Assembly (NCBI GenBank): GCA_009838735.1
Contig: VXQZ01000033.1
Coordinates: forward strand, 1-50,825
Source of the DNA: Chloroflexota bacterium
GTDB taxonomy: Bacteria > Chloroflexota > Dehalococcoidia > Bin125
Reading direction: 5' to 3'
DNA: 50,825 nt
Part shown: in pieces, positions 17,628 through 25,379 of the stretch
Numbering within the stretch: position 1 is the stretch's first letter
Layout of the letters: every line of letters starts with the position of its first letter
Program-made: the position numbers and the translations under genes
The notes under the pieces: generated by a model
What the model was told of the DNA's origin: nothing
Database searches by the model: none
Seen by the model: only the letters and a program-made list of their open reading frames with translations

Positions 17628-18524
17628 ATGCCCAGCGTAGTTGACGCCACCGACACCGAGATCGACCTCGAGCGACCCGCTCGCGAAGTGGTTTCGCTGG
17701 TTCCCTCGTTCACCGAACTGGTCTGCTCGATGCGGCTCGCTTCGCGGCTGGTCGGGGTGACCCGATTCTGCGTGGAGCCCGCGGACGTCGTCGCGCCGAT
17801 CCGCAAGGTCGGCGGGACGAAGAACCCTGACATCGAGCGGATCATTCGACTCGAACCTCAACTCGTGCTCGCCAATCGCGAGGAGAACAATGAGGACGAT
17901 GTCGCCGCGCTGCGCAAGGCCGGACTGAACGTCTATGTCGGCGATGTGCGCACGGCAGAGGAAGCGCACGAGGAGATCGACCGGGTTGGCCGGCTGCTGG
18001 GCGGGATCTCGCTCAAAATCGGGGAATCGATCAAGGAATCGCTGGAGGAGCAAGAGCACGTTCAACGGCTGCGGCCTCGAGTCCGCGCAGCGGCACTGAT
18101 CTGGCGCAATCCGTACATGGCCGCGTCGGGCGACACGTACATCGGAGACCTGCTGCGCGTCAGCGGCGCAATCAACGTCTGCGAGGACTCGGGCCGCGGC
18201 CGTTACCCGCGACTGTCGCTGACCCAACTCGTCGAGCTCGACCCGGAGGTCATCCTGCTGCCCTCAGAGCCGTATCGTTTTCGCGAGCGTCACGCCGAGG
18301 AATTGCTGGCCCAGCAGGGCATGTCGGCGGGACGAAACGGCCATGTGTATCTCTGCGACGGCCAGAACCTGACCTGGTGGGGCGTCAGAACTGGCGCAGC
18401 GATCCAGGAGGTCTCGGGACTGCTCGACCACGCCCGGTCCGGCTGGCAGGCCGAAGCAGCCATGGCCCCAGAGCTGCCGCCGGGACTCAATCTGAACGTC
18501 ATCCAGCAGGACGTGGTCGAGTAG
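17628..18524 (+). CDS. BtuF-like helical-backbone metal/cobalamin-binding protein without signal peptide
   Basis: The 298-residue protein has the fold of periplasmic cobalamin and siderophore receptors. It opens with VVSLVPSFTELVCSM and LVGVTRFC, followed by KVGGTKNPDIERIIRLEPQLVLANREENN, then a long backbone helix and the second lobe (PYMAASGDTYIGDLLRVSGAINV ... LDPEVILLPSEP), given here in pieces. It has neither a signal peptide nor a lipobox, so it is predicted to be cytoplasmic, unlike transport receptors. It may bind a cobamide or metal complex inside the cell, or be secreted by another route. The ATG at 17628 is the only sensible start. No BtuC or BtuD partner is adjacent; the divergent ATPase looks metal-type. 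Confidence 0.78.
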   Translation: MPSVVDATDTEIDLERPAREVVSLVPSFTELVCSMRLASRLVGVTRFCVEPADVVAPIRKVGGTKNPDIERIIRLEPQLVLANREENNEDDVAALRKAGLNVYVGDVRTAEEAHEEIDRVGRLLGGISLKIGESIKESLEEQEHVQRLRPRVRAAALIWRNPYMAASGDTYIGDLLRVSGAINVCEDSGRGRYPRLSLTQLVELDPEVILLPSEPYRFRERHAEELLAQQGMSAGRNGHVYLCDGQNLTWWGVRTGAAIQEVSGLLDHARSGWQAEAAMAPELPPGLNLNVIQQDVVE

Positions 18525-18550
18525 GCGTACCACAGCAACCTGCTAATCTC

Positions 18551-18646
18551 CGTCATTGCCGCGCTTGCCGCGGCAATCTCGCATTGTTCCGGACTTACCG
18601 GCAACCCCTGAGGATCGAGATACCCGCGGCAAGCGCGGGTATGACG
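18551..18646. repeat. 96-bp palindromic dispersed element (MITE/BIME-like)
   Basis: Two 30-bp ends at 18551-18580 and 18617-18646 are inverted copies of each other with three mismatches. They begin CGTCAT and end ATGACG. Each end is also a hairpin: TTGCCGCG/CGCGGCAA on the left and ATACCCGCG/CGCGGGTAT on the right, each with a 5-nt loop. A 36-bp spacer separates them. It lies between the convergent BtuF-like and membrane-protein genes. This resembles non-autonomous palindromic repeats built on CGTCATNCCCGCG. No target-site duplication is obvious and no transposase is in the window. Confidence 0.7.
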
Positions 18647-18666
18647 AGCGCTTGAGCGAGTGGCTG

Positions 18667-19485
18667 CTACAAGGGTCGACCGCTGTCGAGCATCAAGGCT
18701 CTCGCGGCGATCTGCGCGGCCAGCACGGCGGCAGTGGTCAGATAGAGCAGGCCGGTAGCGGCCATCATCGAGCGCATCCGGGCCGTCGTCCAGGCCATCC
18801 AGCCGAAGATCAGGGGCAGGACGAAGCCGACCACGATTCTGAGCCAGAACGTTGGATCTCCACTCAACGCTTGATCGCGTCCGCCGACCGGATCGTCAAT
18901 CGGGACTGCGACCGCGGCTGCAAAGAGAATGGCCTGCACGACGACCACGATCAGGAATGCCGCCGTGATCTCGACCAGCGGCCGGGCGGGGAGCCGGGGC
19001 GTGACCAGGTACCAGTGGCCCAGCGCCAACCCGACAGCGGAGAGGCCCAGCGCCAGCGCGCCAAAGCCGAGGCTGAACACGGTCAACGCTTCGGGGGACC
19101 CGGCCAGCGTCGCCGCCATCAGGCCGAGCGACGCCAGCGACAAGCCGCTCAAGGCCCAGCCGATGCGCCGCGCCCAGGCATCCCGATCGGTGTAGAGCGC
19201 CACATTGTGCAACCCCGACGCGGCTGTTAGCGCGGCCAGCACCCAGACCAGGACGTCCCGAGGTCCGGAACGGACGGCATAGCCTTCGACGACATCGCCC
19301 TCGAGTGTGAATGCGGTCCAGAACGCCAGGCCAAGCACGATCGGCACCATGATCGTGGTTGCTCGCACGAATCCTGGCGTGGCCTGTCCTCGCAGGTGGA
19401 CAGCGTGCATGACCAGCGCGCCGCCGACGCCCAACTCCAACAACAGGAGCAACAACGTGTACGGCAGTGCTCCCGACGCTTCCAC
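18667..19485 (-). CDS. polytopic membrane protein of unknown function
   Basis: The 272-residue protein is almost entirely hydrophobic, with about eight predicted membrane helices, for example residues 8-28, 42-60, 78-95, 108-125, 132-152 and 170-195. A short motif GHWYLVTPRLPARPL follows the sixth helix, and a GGRDQALSGDPTFW loop precedes the last helices. I do not recognise a family with confidence; a distant relation to molybdoenzyme membrane anchors is possible but unsupported. It starts with GTG at 19485, 6 nt after the stop of the 70-residue gene, so the two form an operon. Confidence 0.7.
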   Translation of the reverse strand: MEASGALPYTLLLLLLELGVGGALVMHAVHLRGQATPGFVRATTIMVPIVLGLAFWTAFTLEGDVVEGYAVRSGPRDVLVWVLAALTAASGLHNVALYTDRDAWARRIGWALSGLSLASLGLMAATLAGSPEALTVFSLGFGALALGLSAVGLALGHWYLVTPRLPARPLVEITAAFLIVVVVQAILFAAAVAVPIDDPVGGRDQALSGDPTFWLRIVVGFVLPLIFGWMAWTTARMRSMMAATGLLYLTTAAVLAAQIAARALMLDSGRPL

Positions 19486-19491
19486 TACCGG

Positions 19492-19704
19492 CTACGACCC
19501 CAACTTCAGCAGGAGCACTGTGCGTCGCAAGCCTTCGTCGCCGATCTCCACCTGAACACTCAGCACCCGATAACGATCGTCGCGGCCGCCGCGACGGAAG
19601 CGCAGTATGTCGCCCTTGCTCCACGGGTAGTCGGTCTCCAGCGTGTCGAGCAGTGCTTCCCGCCGCTCGGTGAAGGTGTCCGACTCCCAGAACTCCGTCA
19701 GCAT
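19492..19704 (-). CDS. small hypothetical protein (70 residues)
   Basis: A short acidic and basic protein (begins MLTEFWESDTFTERREALL, contains YPWSKGDILRFRRGGRDDRYRVLSVQVEIGD, here split) with a likely small beta-barrel C-terminal half. The ATG at 19704 has a strong GGGAGGA Shine-Dalgarno 6 nt upstream, which supports it as a real gene. It ends 6 nt before the GTG of the polytopic membrane protein gene. No family is recognised. Confidence 0.65.
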   Translation of the reverse strand: MLTEFWESDTFTERREALLDTLETDYPWSKGDILRFRRGGRDDRYRVLSVQVEIGDEGLRRTVLLLKLGS

Positions 19705-19781
19705 CGCAATCCTCCCGCGGCAGACGTACCGACCTATCGTAAACCACCGATGTGCGAAATCGATGTGTCAGAATGTCGGGC

Positions 19782-20225
19782 ATGAGCGACAGCGAGACCT
19801 CCAGGCGCTGGCTGATGAAGGCGTTGCGCGAGGCGTCGGGCGAGATGTACGACTTGATGATGCGCGCTCTGCGCGACTCAATGCCGGACGCCGAGGCCTT
19901 GATCGACCGAGCCTGGCGGCACGAAACAATCTCGGCCTGGCAGCTCGGGCATCTGCTGTTCCAGGATGTCGAGGACTTGCCGCTCCACGACTACGAGTGG
20001 CTGGAGCAAGTCAACGTTCCGGATTGCTACGAGCAGTTACGCGAGTGGTACAGCACGCGAGAACAGATTTCCGGCGTGCTCTACATGATTTCGTCATTCG
20101 AGTGGGAGCGCACGGCCAATCACCGCTTCCAGGGAGAGTTGAGCGTGGAGTCGATTGCGCGCTCGATGCATCAGACCGACCTGGAGATCCTGAACACGCT
20201 GCGAGCTCAATTGCAGCCGACCTAG
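19782..20225 (+). CDS. DinB-like four-helix protein
   Basis: The 147-residue protein is helical throughout and its C-terminal half (NHRFQGELSVESIARSMHQTD) matches the last part of DinB-like folds, in which a glycine-containing loop precedes a metal-binding helix. The canonical triad of histidines is not complete, so metal binding is uncertain. The ATG at 19782 is preferred. In-frame ATG 19773 and GTG 19752 are alternatives. The gene stands alone between divergent and convergent neighbours. Confidence 0.6.
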   Translation: MSDSETSRRWLMKALREASGEMYDLMMRALRDSMPDAEALIDRAWRHETISAWQLGHLLFQDVEDLPLHDYEWLEQVNVPDCYEQLREWYSTREQISGVLYMISSFEWERTANHRFQGELSVESIARSMHQTDLEILNTLRAQLQPT

Positions 20226-20249
20226 CCAGTCCGCAGTCAGTCCCCCACG

Positions 20250-21122
20250 TCAGTCCGCTGGCCAGCCCAATGCCGTCGCCACTTCAGATGCGGCCCGGGC
20301 AAAGTTCATCGTGTAGATGTGCAGGCCCGGCGCTCCGAAATCCAGTAGCTCGCGCCCGAGCCTGACCGCAACCTCCACCCCGATTTCGCGCCGCTCCGCC
20401 GCGCTCGATGCAGCCTCCAGCCGCTCTCGGATCTCGACAGGGAACTCCGTCGTGTTGATTGCGGACATGCGCTCGATGCCGGCGACGTTGGTCGGCGGCA
20501 TGATGCCGGGAATGACCGGCGTGTCGATGCCGCGCGCGTCGAGTTGGTTGACAAACTGGTCGTAGTGCTCGGCCCGGTAGCCGAACTGCGTGATGGCGAA
20601 GTCGGCCTGCGCCAGTTTGCGCGCCTGGTGCGACAGATCTGCTTCAACGGAGGCCGCCATCGGGTGGCCCTCTGGATGCGCGGCGACTCCGATGTCCCAG
20701 TCTGCACGCGACCGGATGAAGTCAGTGAGTTCAGCCGCGGTGTCGAATGCCTGGCTTGGGGATTCGACGCCCTGCGGCAGATCGCCCCGAAGGGCAAGGA
20801 TGTTATCGACGCCGTCTTCCTGGTAATCCTCGATGATTGCGGCGATTTCGTCGCGCGTATGGGCCACGCAGGTCAGGTGGGGCATCGCTTCGACCTGGAA
20901 GTGGTCGCGGATGGTTCGGACCCAGTCGCGAGTCGGGCCTCGAGTAGTGCCGCCGGCCCCGTAGGTGACCGACATGAACTGTGGACGGTGCTTCGAGAGG
21001 CGGTCCAGGGTCTGTTTCAGGCGCTCGGCGCCGGCTTCGTCACGAGGAGCCGAAAATTCGAAGGACAGCGTTTGGCCCGCATCAAGCAGGCGCGTGATGC
21101 GGGCCATACTGGGAGCACTCAC
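20250..21122 (-). CDS. metF: 5,10-methylenetetrahydrofolate reductase
   Basis: The 290-residue TIM-barrel flavoprotein should reduce 5,10-methylene-THF to 5-methyl-THF for methionine synthesis. Visible motifs are SFEFSAPRDEAGAERL (the family's SFEF with the catalytic Glu), FMSVTYGAGGTTRG, MPHLTCVAHTRDEI, NILALRGDLP and PVIPGIMPP. Length matches the bacterial MTHFR catalytic domain. It starts with GTG at 21122 or ATG at 21107. The GTG has purine-rich AGGGAGAGG directly before it, and this lies in a hairpin. It follows the ErpA-type gene on the same strand by 36 bp and may be co-transcribed. Confidence 0.92.
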   Translation of the reverse strand: MSAPSMARITRLLDAGQTLSFEFSAPRDEAGAERLKQTLDRLSKHRPQFMSVTYGAGGTTRGPTRDWVRTIRDHFQVEAMPHLTCVAHTRDEIAAIIEDYQEDGVDNILALRGDLPQGVESPSQAFDTAAELTDFIRSRADWDIGVAAHPEGHPMAASVEADLSHQARKLAQADFAITQFGYRAEHYDQFVNQLDARGIDTPVIPGIMPPTNVAGIERMSAINTTEFPVEIRERLEAASSAAERREIGVEVAVRLGRELLDFGAPGLHIYTMNFARAASEVATALGWPAD

Positions 21123-21148
21123 CCTCTCCCTCTCCCGGAGGAAGAGGG
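21122..21148 (-). promoter_or_regulatory. hairpin covering the metF ribosome-binding region
   Basis: In the 36-bp gap between the ErpA-type gene and metF, CCCTCT and CCTC pair with GAGG and AGAGGG (ten pairs, one internal mismatch, 5-nt loop). In the minus-strand mRNA the stem contains the purine-rich sequence that would serve as Shine-Dalgarno for the GTG start. It could limit metF translation, or simply be a dispersed CT/GA-rich palindrome. Confidence 0.35.
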
Positions 21149-21158
21149 GATATGGGGA

Positions 21159-21542
21159 TTAGATGCAGGAGCGAGCCTGGGAGGCGCCGCCCGCGTCGGC
21201 AGTGTCGAAGCTCGAACCGCAGGCGCAGGAGTGTGATGCGTTGGGGTTCGAGATCGAGAAGCCCTGCTTCATCACGTCGTCGATGTAGTCGACGCGCGAG
21301 CCGGAGATCAACGGGGCCGATTCCTCGTCGACGAGGAAGCGGACGCCGTTCTTCTCCACGACCTGGTCGCCTGCCTCGGCGTCGGTGGCCAGGGCCATGC
21401 CGTACTGGTAGCCGGAGCAGCCGCCGCCGACCACGAAGACGCGCAGCGCGCCCTCGGCAAAGCCCTTGTCTTCGAGCAGGGACTTGGCCTTCTCCGCAGC
21501 CAGGTCCGAAACGTCCAGCATTTCAGTCATCTGAAAGACCAT
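21159..21542 (-). CDS. A-type iron-sulfur carrier (ErpA/IscA/HesB family)
   Basis: The 127-residue protein is an A-type carrier that accepts Fe-S clusters from a scaffold and inserts them into apoproteins. The three cluster cysteines are in GGGCSGYQYGM and the SCACGSSF pair (C-x-C). A GFSISNPNASHSC segment precedes the pair, as in ErpA. It has a short alanine- and glycine-rich tail with one more cysteine (ARSCI). The ATG at 21542 has AGAGGA 8 nt upstream; the internal ATG at 21530 is less likely. It is divergent from a small membrane protein and the cysteine desulfurase about 0.6 kb away, a plausible sulfur donor. Confidence 0.9.
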   Translation of the reverse strand: MVFQMTEMLDVSDLAAEKAKSLLEDKGFAEGALRVFVVGGGCSGYQYGMALATDAEAGDQVVEKNGVRFLVDEESAPLISGSRVDYIDDVMKQGFSISNPNASHSCACGSSFDTADAGGASQARSCI

Positions 21543-21737
21543 GAAGCTGTCCTCTCAACGAGATGAGTTCACGTCTGAGCATAGCGCATCCGGGGCGTCG
21601 CCAGTCCGCTCCTGCCGAGTGGAACACTGCTCCATTGCAGCAGCGGCTTCAGATTCACAGAGGATCCATTGGCACTCGGAGGCGGTCAGTCGGATTAGAT
21701 TACAATGTATCGGTACAGATGTGGTGTGGAGCACGGC

Positions 21738-21908
21738 ATGACGACAGGCGAGGAGTCGAGGCCGGCGACATCGTCGGAGTTGCAGTTGGTCCGGGATCAA
21801 CTCAACGGCCGCATCGATGACCTGCAGAAGGTGATGTTCTGGGGGATTGGCCTGCTGGCAGCGCTCCTGATCGCGCTGATGGGCCTGGTGCTCAGCGGAG
21901 CGGGCTAG
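21738..21908 (+). CDS. small coiled-coil protein with C-terminal membrane anchor
   Basis: The 56-residue protein has a hydrophilic N-terminal half with a short helix (LQLVRDQLNGRIDDLQKV) and a C-terminal membrane helix (FWGIGLLAALLIALMGLVL). The ATG at 21738 has GGAG 7 nt upstream. The pattern (F)WGIxLxxAxLxAxMGxxLxxGA is shared with the protein encoded at 25380-25616, so this is a family rather than a chance ORF. Function unknown. It lies between the ErpA-type gene and the repeat array before the cysteine desulfurase gene. Confidence 0.6.
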   Translation: MTTGEESRPATSSELQLVRDQLNGRIDDLQKVMFWGIGLLAALLIALMGLVLSGAG

Positions 21909-21980
21909 GCCCCACTGGCATTATAAGAATCACGGTTCGGGTCTGGACCTCCCCGGATTTCCCAGGAATCGTTCTGCCAC

Positions 21981-22080
21981 GTCCCGGACAAACGCAGACA
22001 GGTCTGGAACAATCTGGACAAATCGGGACACAGGAATGGACGATCCCCAGTCCAGGACAAGAGATCTCTCCCGCGCAGCC
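21981..22080. repeat. 10-bp phased repeat array plus conserved block, copy 1 (before cysteine desulfurase)
   Basis: Five consecutive 10-bp units at 21981-22030 (gtcccggaca, aacgcagaca, ggtctggaac, aatctggaca, aatcgggaca) fit the consensus AATCTGGACA with decay at the left end. They are followed by a 50-bp block containing CGATCCCCAG (22041-22050) and GAGATC (22061-22066). The block aligns without gaps to the one after the array at 29341-29390. The end is about 60-80 bp before the cysteine desulfurase start. The rest of the 250-bp gap (21909-22158) shows no other feature. Confidence 0.65.
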
Positions 22081-22158
22081 AGATTCTCCTCGCGTCCATG
22101 CCTTCCAACCTCTGAGCAGTCCGAAGCGAGGACTGGAGTGCGGCGTTACTCTGACCTC

Positions 22159-23322
22159 ATGGAACGTGCATATTTCGATCATGCGGCGACGACTCCTCTG
22201 GATCCGCGGGTGCTTGAGGCGATGATCCCGGCACTCCAGTACGGCTGGGGGAACCCGTCGGGAATCTATCGGGAGGCGCAGTATGCGGCGGGCCTTCTCG
22301 ATCGGGCCCGGGATGACATCGCCGGGGTTCTGCAGTGTTCGCCTTCGGAAGTGGTGCTGACCTCAGGAGGGACGGAGTCCGACAACCTGGCGATCCGAGG
22401 CGCGGCGCTGGCCCGGGCAGAGGCGGGCCGGCACCTCATCACTCAGGCGACCGAGCATCATGCGGTCCTGCACACGATGGAGCAGCTTGAGCTCGAGGGG
22501 TTCGAGCTGACTGTGCTCAGTGTGGACGGCGAAGGATTCGTCGACCCCCATGACGTCGCTTCGGCAGTCCGTGACGACACAACAGTGGTCAGCATCATGT
22601 TGGCCAACAACGAGGTGGGAACCGTGCAGCCGGTCGCGGACATCGCGCGTGCAGTGAAGGCGAGAAATCGACGAACGATTGTGCATTCCGATGCGGTGCA
22701 GGCTGCCGGCGCGGTCGATATCCGTCCCGAAGTGTTGGGCGTCGACCTGATGTCGCTGACAGCGCACAAAATCTACGGCCCCAAGGGAGCAGGAGCGCTC
22801 TACGTGCGGCGCCGGACGCCGCTGCAGCCGCTGCAACTGGGCGGCGGTCAGGAGGAGGAGCGTCGGGCCGGCACGGAGTCGGTCGCGCAGGCGGTTGGCC
22901 TGGCCAAGGCGCTGCAGCTCGCTGAAGAGGAGCGCACGCAGCGGACGGGTCACGCCTCGGAGCTGCGCAACCGGTTGTGGCGCGAACTGAATGAGCGCGT
23001 CCATCCGATCCGTCTGAACGGGCCGTCGGACTGGTCCCGCCGCCTGGCGAACAACCTGAACGTCAGCTTTCCCGGCGTCGAAGGCGAGAGCATCTTGCTG
23101 CAGCTCGATCTGGAAGGGTTCGCGGCGTCATCCGGCAGCGCGTGCTCGACCGGCAGCACCGAGCCCAGCCACGTGCTTTCGGCGATGGGGCTCGATCCCG
23201 ACACCGCACACAGCACGCTGCGTCTGAGCCTGGGCCAAACGAACACTGAGGAACAGATCGAGAGCATCGCCGGAACGATCGAGGAGATCACGGCGCGACT
23301 CAGGGCACTCTCGCCCGTATAG
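22159..23322 (+). CDS. cysteine desulfurase (NifS/IscS family)
   Basis: The 387-residue PLP enzyme removes sulfur from L-cysteine as a persulfide for Fe-S clusters and other thio-cofactors. It starts MERAYFDHAATTPLDP. The PLP-stacking histidine is in TEHHAVL (100-101), SDAVQAAG binds the cofactor, the Schiff-base lysine is K204 in LTAHKIYGPKG, and the persulfide cysteine is C329 in SSGSACSTGS, the class I active-site loop. ATG 22159 matches family N termini. GTG at 22138 is in frame, has a better GAGGA Shine-Dalgarno and is a fair alternative. It is convergent with the AlkZ-like gene and probably supplies the ErpA-type carrier and the Fe-S proteins NuoB, NuoI and NuoG nearby. Confidence 0.92.
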   Translation: MERAYFDHAATTPLDPRVLEAMIPALQYGWGNPSGIYREAQYAAGLLDRARDDIAGVLQCSPSEVVLTSGGTESDNLAIRGAALARAEAGRHLITQATEHHAVLHTMEQLELEGFELTVLSVDGEGFVDPHDVASAVRDDTTVVSIMLANNEVGTVQPVADIARAVKARNRRTIVHSDAVQAAGAVDIRPEVLGVDLMSLTAHKIYGPKGAGALYVRRRTPLQPLQLGGGQEEERRAGTESVAQAVGLAKALQLAEEERTQRTGHASELRNRLWRELNERVHPIRLNGPSDWSRRLANNLNVSFPGVEGESILLQLDLEGFAASSGSACSTGSTEPSHVLSAMGLDPDTAHSTLRLSLGQTNTEEQIESIAGTIEEITARLRALSPV

Positions 23323-23334
23323 GGTCCGCTGCAA

Positions 23335-24459
23335 TCACGCGGAAGTCTCGAGTTCCAGAGACCAGTTGATCTCGGTTCCGAGGAATCGTCCCATTTCCGA
23401 GAACTCAGCCTCGAGTTGGGCCTGAGCGTCGTCCGACAGTTCCTCAAAGCAAGTAACCCTGACGGTCAGTCCGTGCGCCCGACGGCGGCGATCCCAGGTC
23501 GCGACAAGACGTCCATCGATGAGGACGCATGGGCGCAGCATGCCGCCACCGGCGTTCACTCGCTTGAGGAGATGGTCGGGGACATCGAGGTCTCGCCTGG
23601 CGTAGCCAACGATGTACGGATCGAACGGTCCCAGCGCTCTCAGGACGTCCTGCGGACCGTCCAGCACTTCACCAATTCGGTCCGCCCCGTCCTGTGACAT
23701 CCACATGGGCTGGCCATCGACGTCCACTTCTGTCAGGTCATCCAGGGCGGCCTGCAGGCATCGGCGAGTGTCGGTTGCGGGCAGACCGGACCACCAGCGG
23801 AAGTCCGACTGAGTCGCGGGGCCGTAGGCACTGAAGTAGCGTCGGGCGAATTCGGCGCCAGGGTCTGGTGGTGGGTCGGTCTGGGGCAGCCAGTCTTCGA
23901 TCAGCACGTGGGTCGTGTCGCCGTCGCGTTCGGGGCCGAAGCAGCTGACGCCCAGCAACGACGTGCTGCGGAGCAGGTGCGCGGTTGCCTGACCGTCCGA
24001 TGGCAAGCCCGCCGAACGGAAGGCGTCGGCGATCTCTGCTCGGGTCATCGGTCCCTTCAACGCGAGTTCCTCGCGCAGAAACCTGAGCGCCTTGCCGTGG
24101 TCGTCTTCGGAGATGCCGAGATCGGCGCGGCGCTTGAGCGCTTTGGCGTCCATGGCTTCTCCCAGAAGGTCGAGCATCCAGCGGAGATCCTCGGATGGGA
24201 CGAGATGCAGGGTGCCGCGCATCAGCCAGTTGCGGACGACTGAACGCTCAACTTGACGCGCATGGCCAACCTGGGCTGCGGTCAACCCTGCCGCTCGGAC
24301 GCCGACGCCGAGTTGTTCTCCGAGTCGGTCCTGAGCCTGGATGGCGGCTGCCGCTCGGACTGTTCCTGGGACACCGTCGCCGCGCTGGGCGCCCAACTGC
24401 TGGGCGTGGAGGCGCAGCCGATGGGCGTCGCGTCGGGTGAGCGTGATTTCGGCGGTCAT
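23335..24459 (-). CDS. winged-helix DNA glycosylase-like protein (AlkZ/HTH_42 family)
   Basis: The 374-residue protein belongs to the winged-helix DNA-binding family that includes AlkZ and AlkX/YcaQ, glycosylases that excise bulky or crosslinked N-alkyl purines. The family's catalytic Q-x-Q motif is present as IQAQ (Gln41, Gln43). Other typical elements are VVRNWLMRGTLHLVPSEDLRWM and, near the C terminus, FDPYIVGYARRD and PCVLIDGRLVATWDRRR, here shortened. It should act on DNA damage in the cytosol. It is divergent from the Tam-like methyltransferase gene with 42 bp between the starts, so they may share a promoter region. Confidence 0.82.
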   Translation of the reverse strand: MTAEITLTRRDAHRLRLHAQQLGAQRGDGVPGTVRAAAAIQAQDRLGEQLGVGVRAAGLTAAQVGHARQVERSVVRNWLMRGTLHLVPSEDLRWMLDLLGEAMDAKALKRRADLGISEDDHGKALRFLREELALKGPMTRAEIADAFRSAGLPSDGQATAHLLRSTSLLGVSCFGPERDGDTTHVLIEDWLPQTDPPPDPGAEFARRYFSAYGPATQSDFRWWSGLPATDTRRCLQAALDDLTEVDVDGQPMWMSQDGADRIGEVLDGPQDVLRALGPFDPYIVGYARRDLDVPDHLLKRVNAGGGMLRPCVLIDGRLVATWDRRRRAHGLTVRVTCFEELSDDAQAQLEAEFSEMGRFLGTEINWSLELETSA

Positions 24460-24501
24460 CGACTGTCAGGCTACGCGGCTCGAATTGGTAGGCTCACGGT
24501 C

Positions 24502-25293
24502 GTGACCACTTCCGGACGCGACGAATGGCAGCCCGACCAGTACGCACGCTTCAAAGCGGAGCGGGAGCAGCCGTTCTACGACCTGCTGGAGCTGGTGGAG
24601 CCGGTACCCGGTGGACGCATCGTTGACCTGGGCTGCGGCACCGGCGTGCTCACAGCCGTGTTGCACGCAAAGACATTGGCAGACGAGACGGTCGGGCTCG
24701 ACCGCTCGGAGGCGATGCTCGAACAGAGCGCGAAGCACGCCGGCGGCGGAGTGCGATTCCAACGCGGCGACATCACGGAGTTCACCGGGCTGGATAGCAG
24801 CGGACTGGACGTGGTCTTTGCGAACGCGTCGATTCAGTGGGTCCCGGACCACGCCTCGCTGTTTCCTCGTCTGGCGTCAACGCTGAAGCCGGGTGGACAG
24901 TTGGCAGTGCAGATGCCTGCGAACGAGGATCATCCGTCGCACGCGGTGGCTCGCGAGGTGGCAAAGCAGTCGCCGCACGCCGAAGCGCTGGGCGGATTCG
25001 TCTATCGGCACTCGATTGAGTCGGCGGAATGGTACGCCGAGCAGCTGGCGCGGCTTGGCTTCGCCGAACAACATGTGCGCGTGCAGGTCTACCTGCATCG
25101 CCTGCCGGGGCCGGAAGATGTGATTGAGTGGGTCAAAGGGTCGCTGCTGACGGGCTACCGAGACCGGATGGCAGTAGAGGACTACGAAGCGTTCCTGTCG
25201 TACTATCGGCAACAGTTGCTGTCAGAACTGTCGGATGAGCGCCCGTTCCTCTACCCGTTCAAGCGGGTGCTGTTGTGGGGTCGGAGGGAGTAA
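24502..25293 (+). CDS. tam: trans-aconitate 2-methyltransferase-like SAM methyltransferase
   Basis: The 263-residue protein aligns closely with the Tam pattern: EWQPDQYARFKAERE near the start, motif I VDLGCGTG (41-48), VGLDRSEAMLEQ, FANASIQWVPDHASLFPRL, GGQLAVQMPANEDHPSH, and a final PFLYPFKRVLLWGRR. Tam methylates trans-aconitate, which forms spontaneously from cis-aconitate and inhibits aconitase, itself a 4Fe-4S enzyme. GTG at 24502 is chosen because similarity begins there. The longer in-frame extension overlaps the divergent AlkZ-like gene and is not coding. Confidence 0.83.
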   Translation: MTTSGRDEWQPDQYARFKAEREQPFYDLLELVEPVPGGRIVDLGCGTGVLTAVLHAKTLADETVGLDRSEAMLEQSAKHAGGGVRFQRGDITEFTGLDSSGLDVVFANASIQWVPDHASLFPRLASTLKPGGQLAVQMPANEDHPSHAVAREVAKQSPHAEALGGFVYRHSIESAEWYAEQLARLGFAEQHVRVQVYLHRLPGPEDVIEWVKGSLLTGYRDRMAVEDYEAFLSYYRQQLLSELSDERPFLYPFKRVLLWGRRE

Positions 25294-25379
25294 CGTTCCT
25301 CGAGCCTTTGTCGGGCGATCGGATCTTGCGGTGTGTGACAGTGGACCAACGGCGGCCTAGCGTCGCCAATAGGGGCCAG

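Noticed and set aside
18377-18655. 92-residue plus-strand ORF across the palindromic element
   Set aside because: It mixes the end of the BtuF-like gene in another frame with the repeat; no independent support.
21892-22182. 96-residue minus-strand ORF reading through the repeat array
   Set aside because: Its similarity to the ORF over the second array is due to the shared DNA repeat, not a protein family.
24253-24501. N-terminal extension of the Tam-like methyltransferase
   Set aside because: It overlaps the divergent AlkZ-like gene and lacks similarity; GTG 24502 fits the family.
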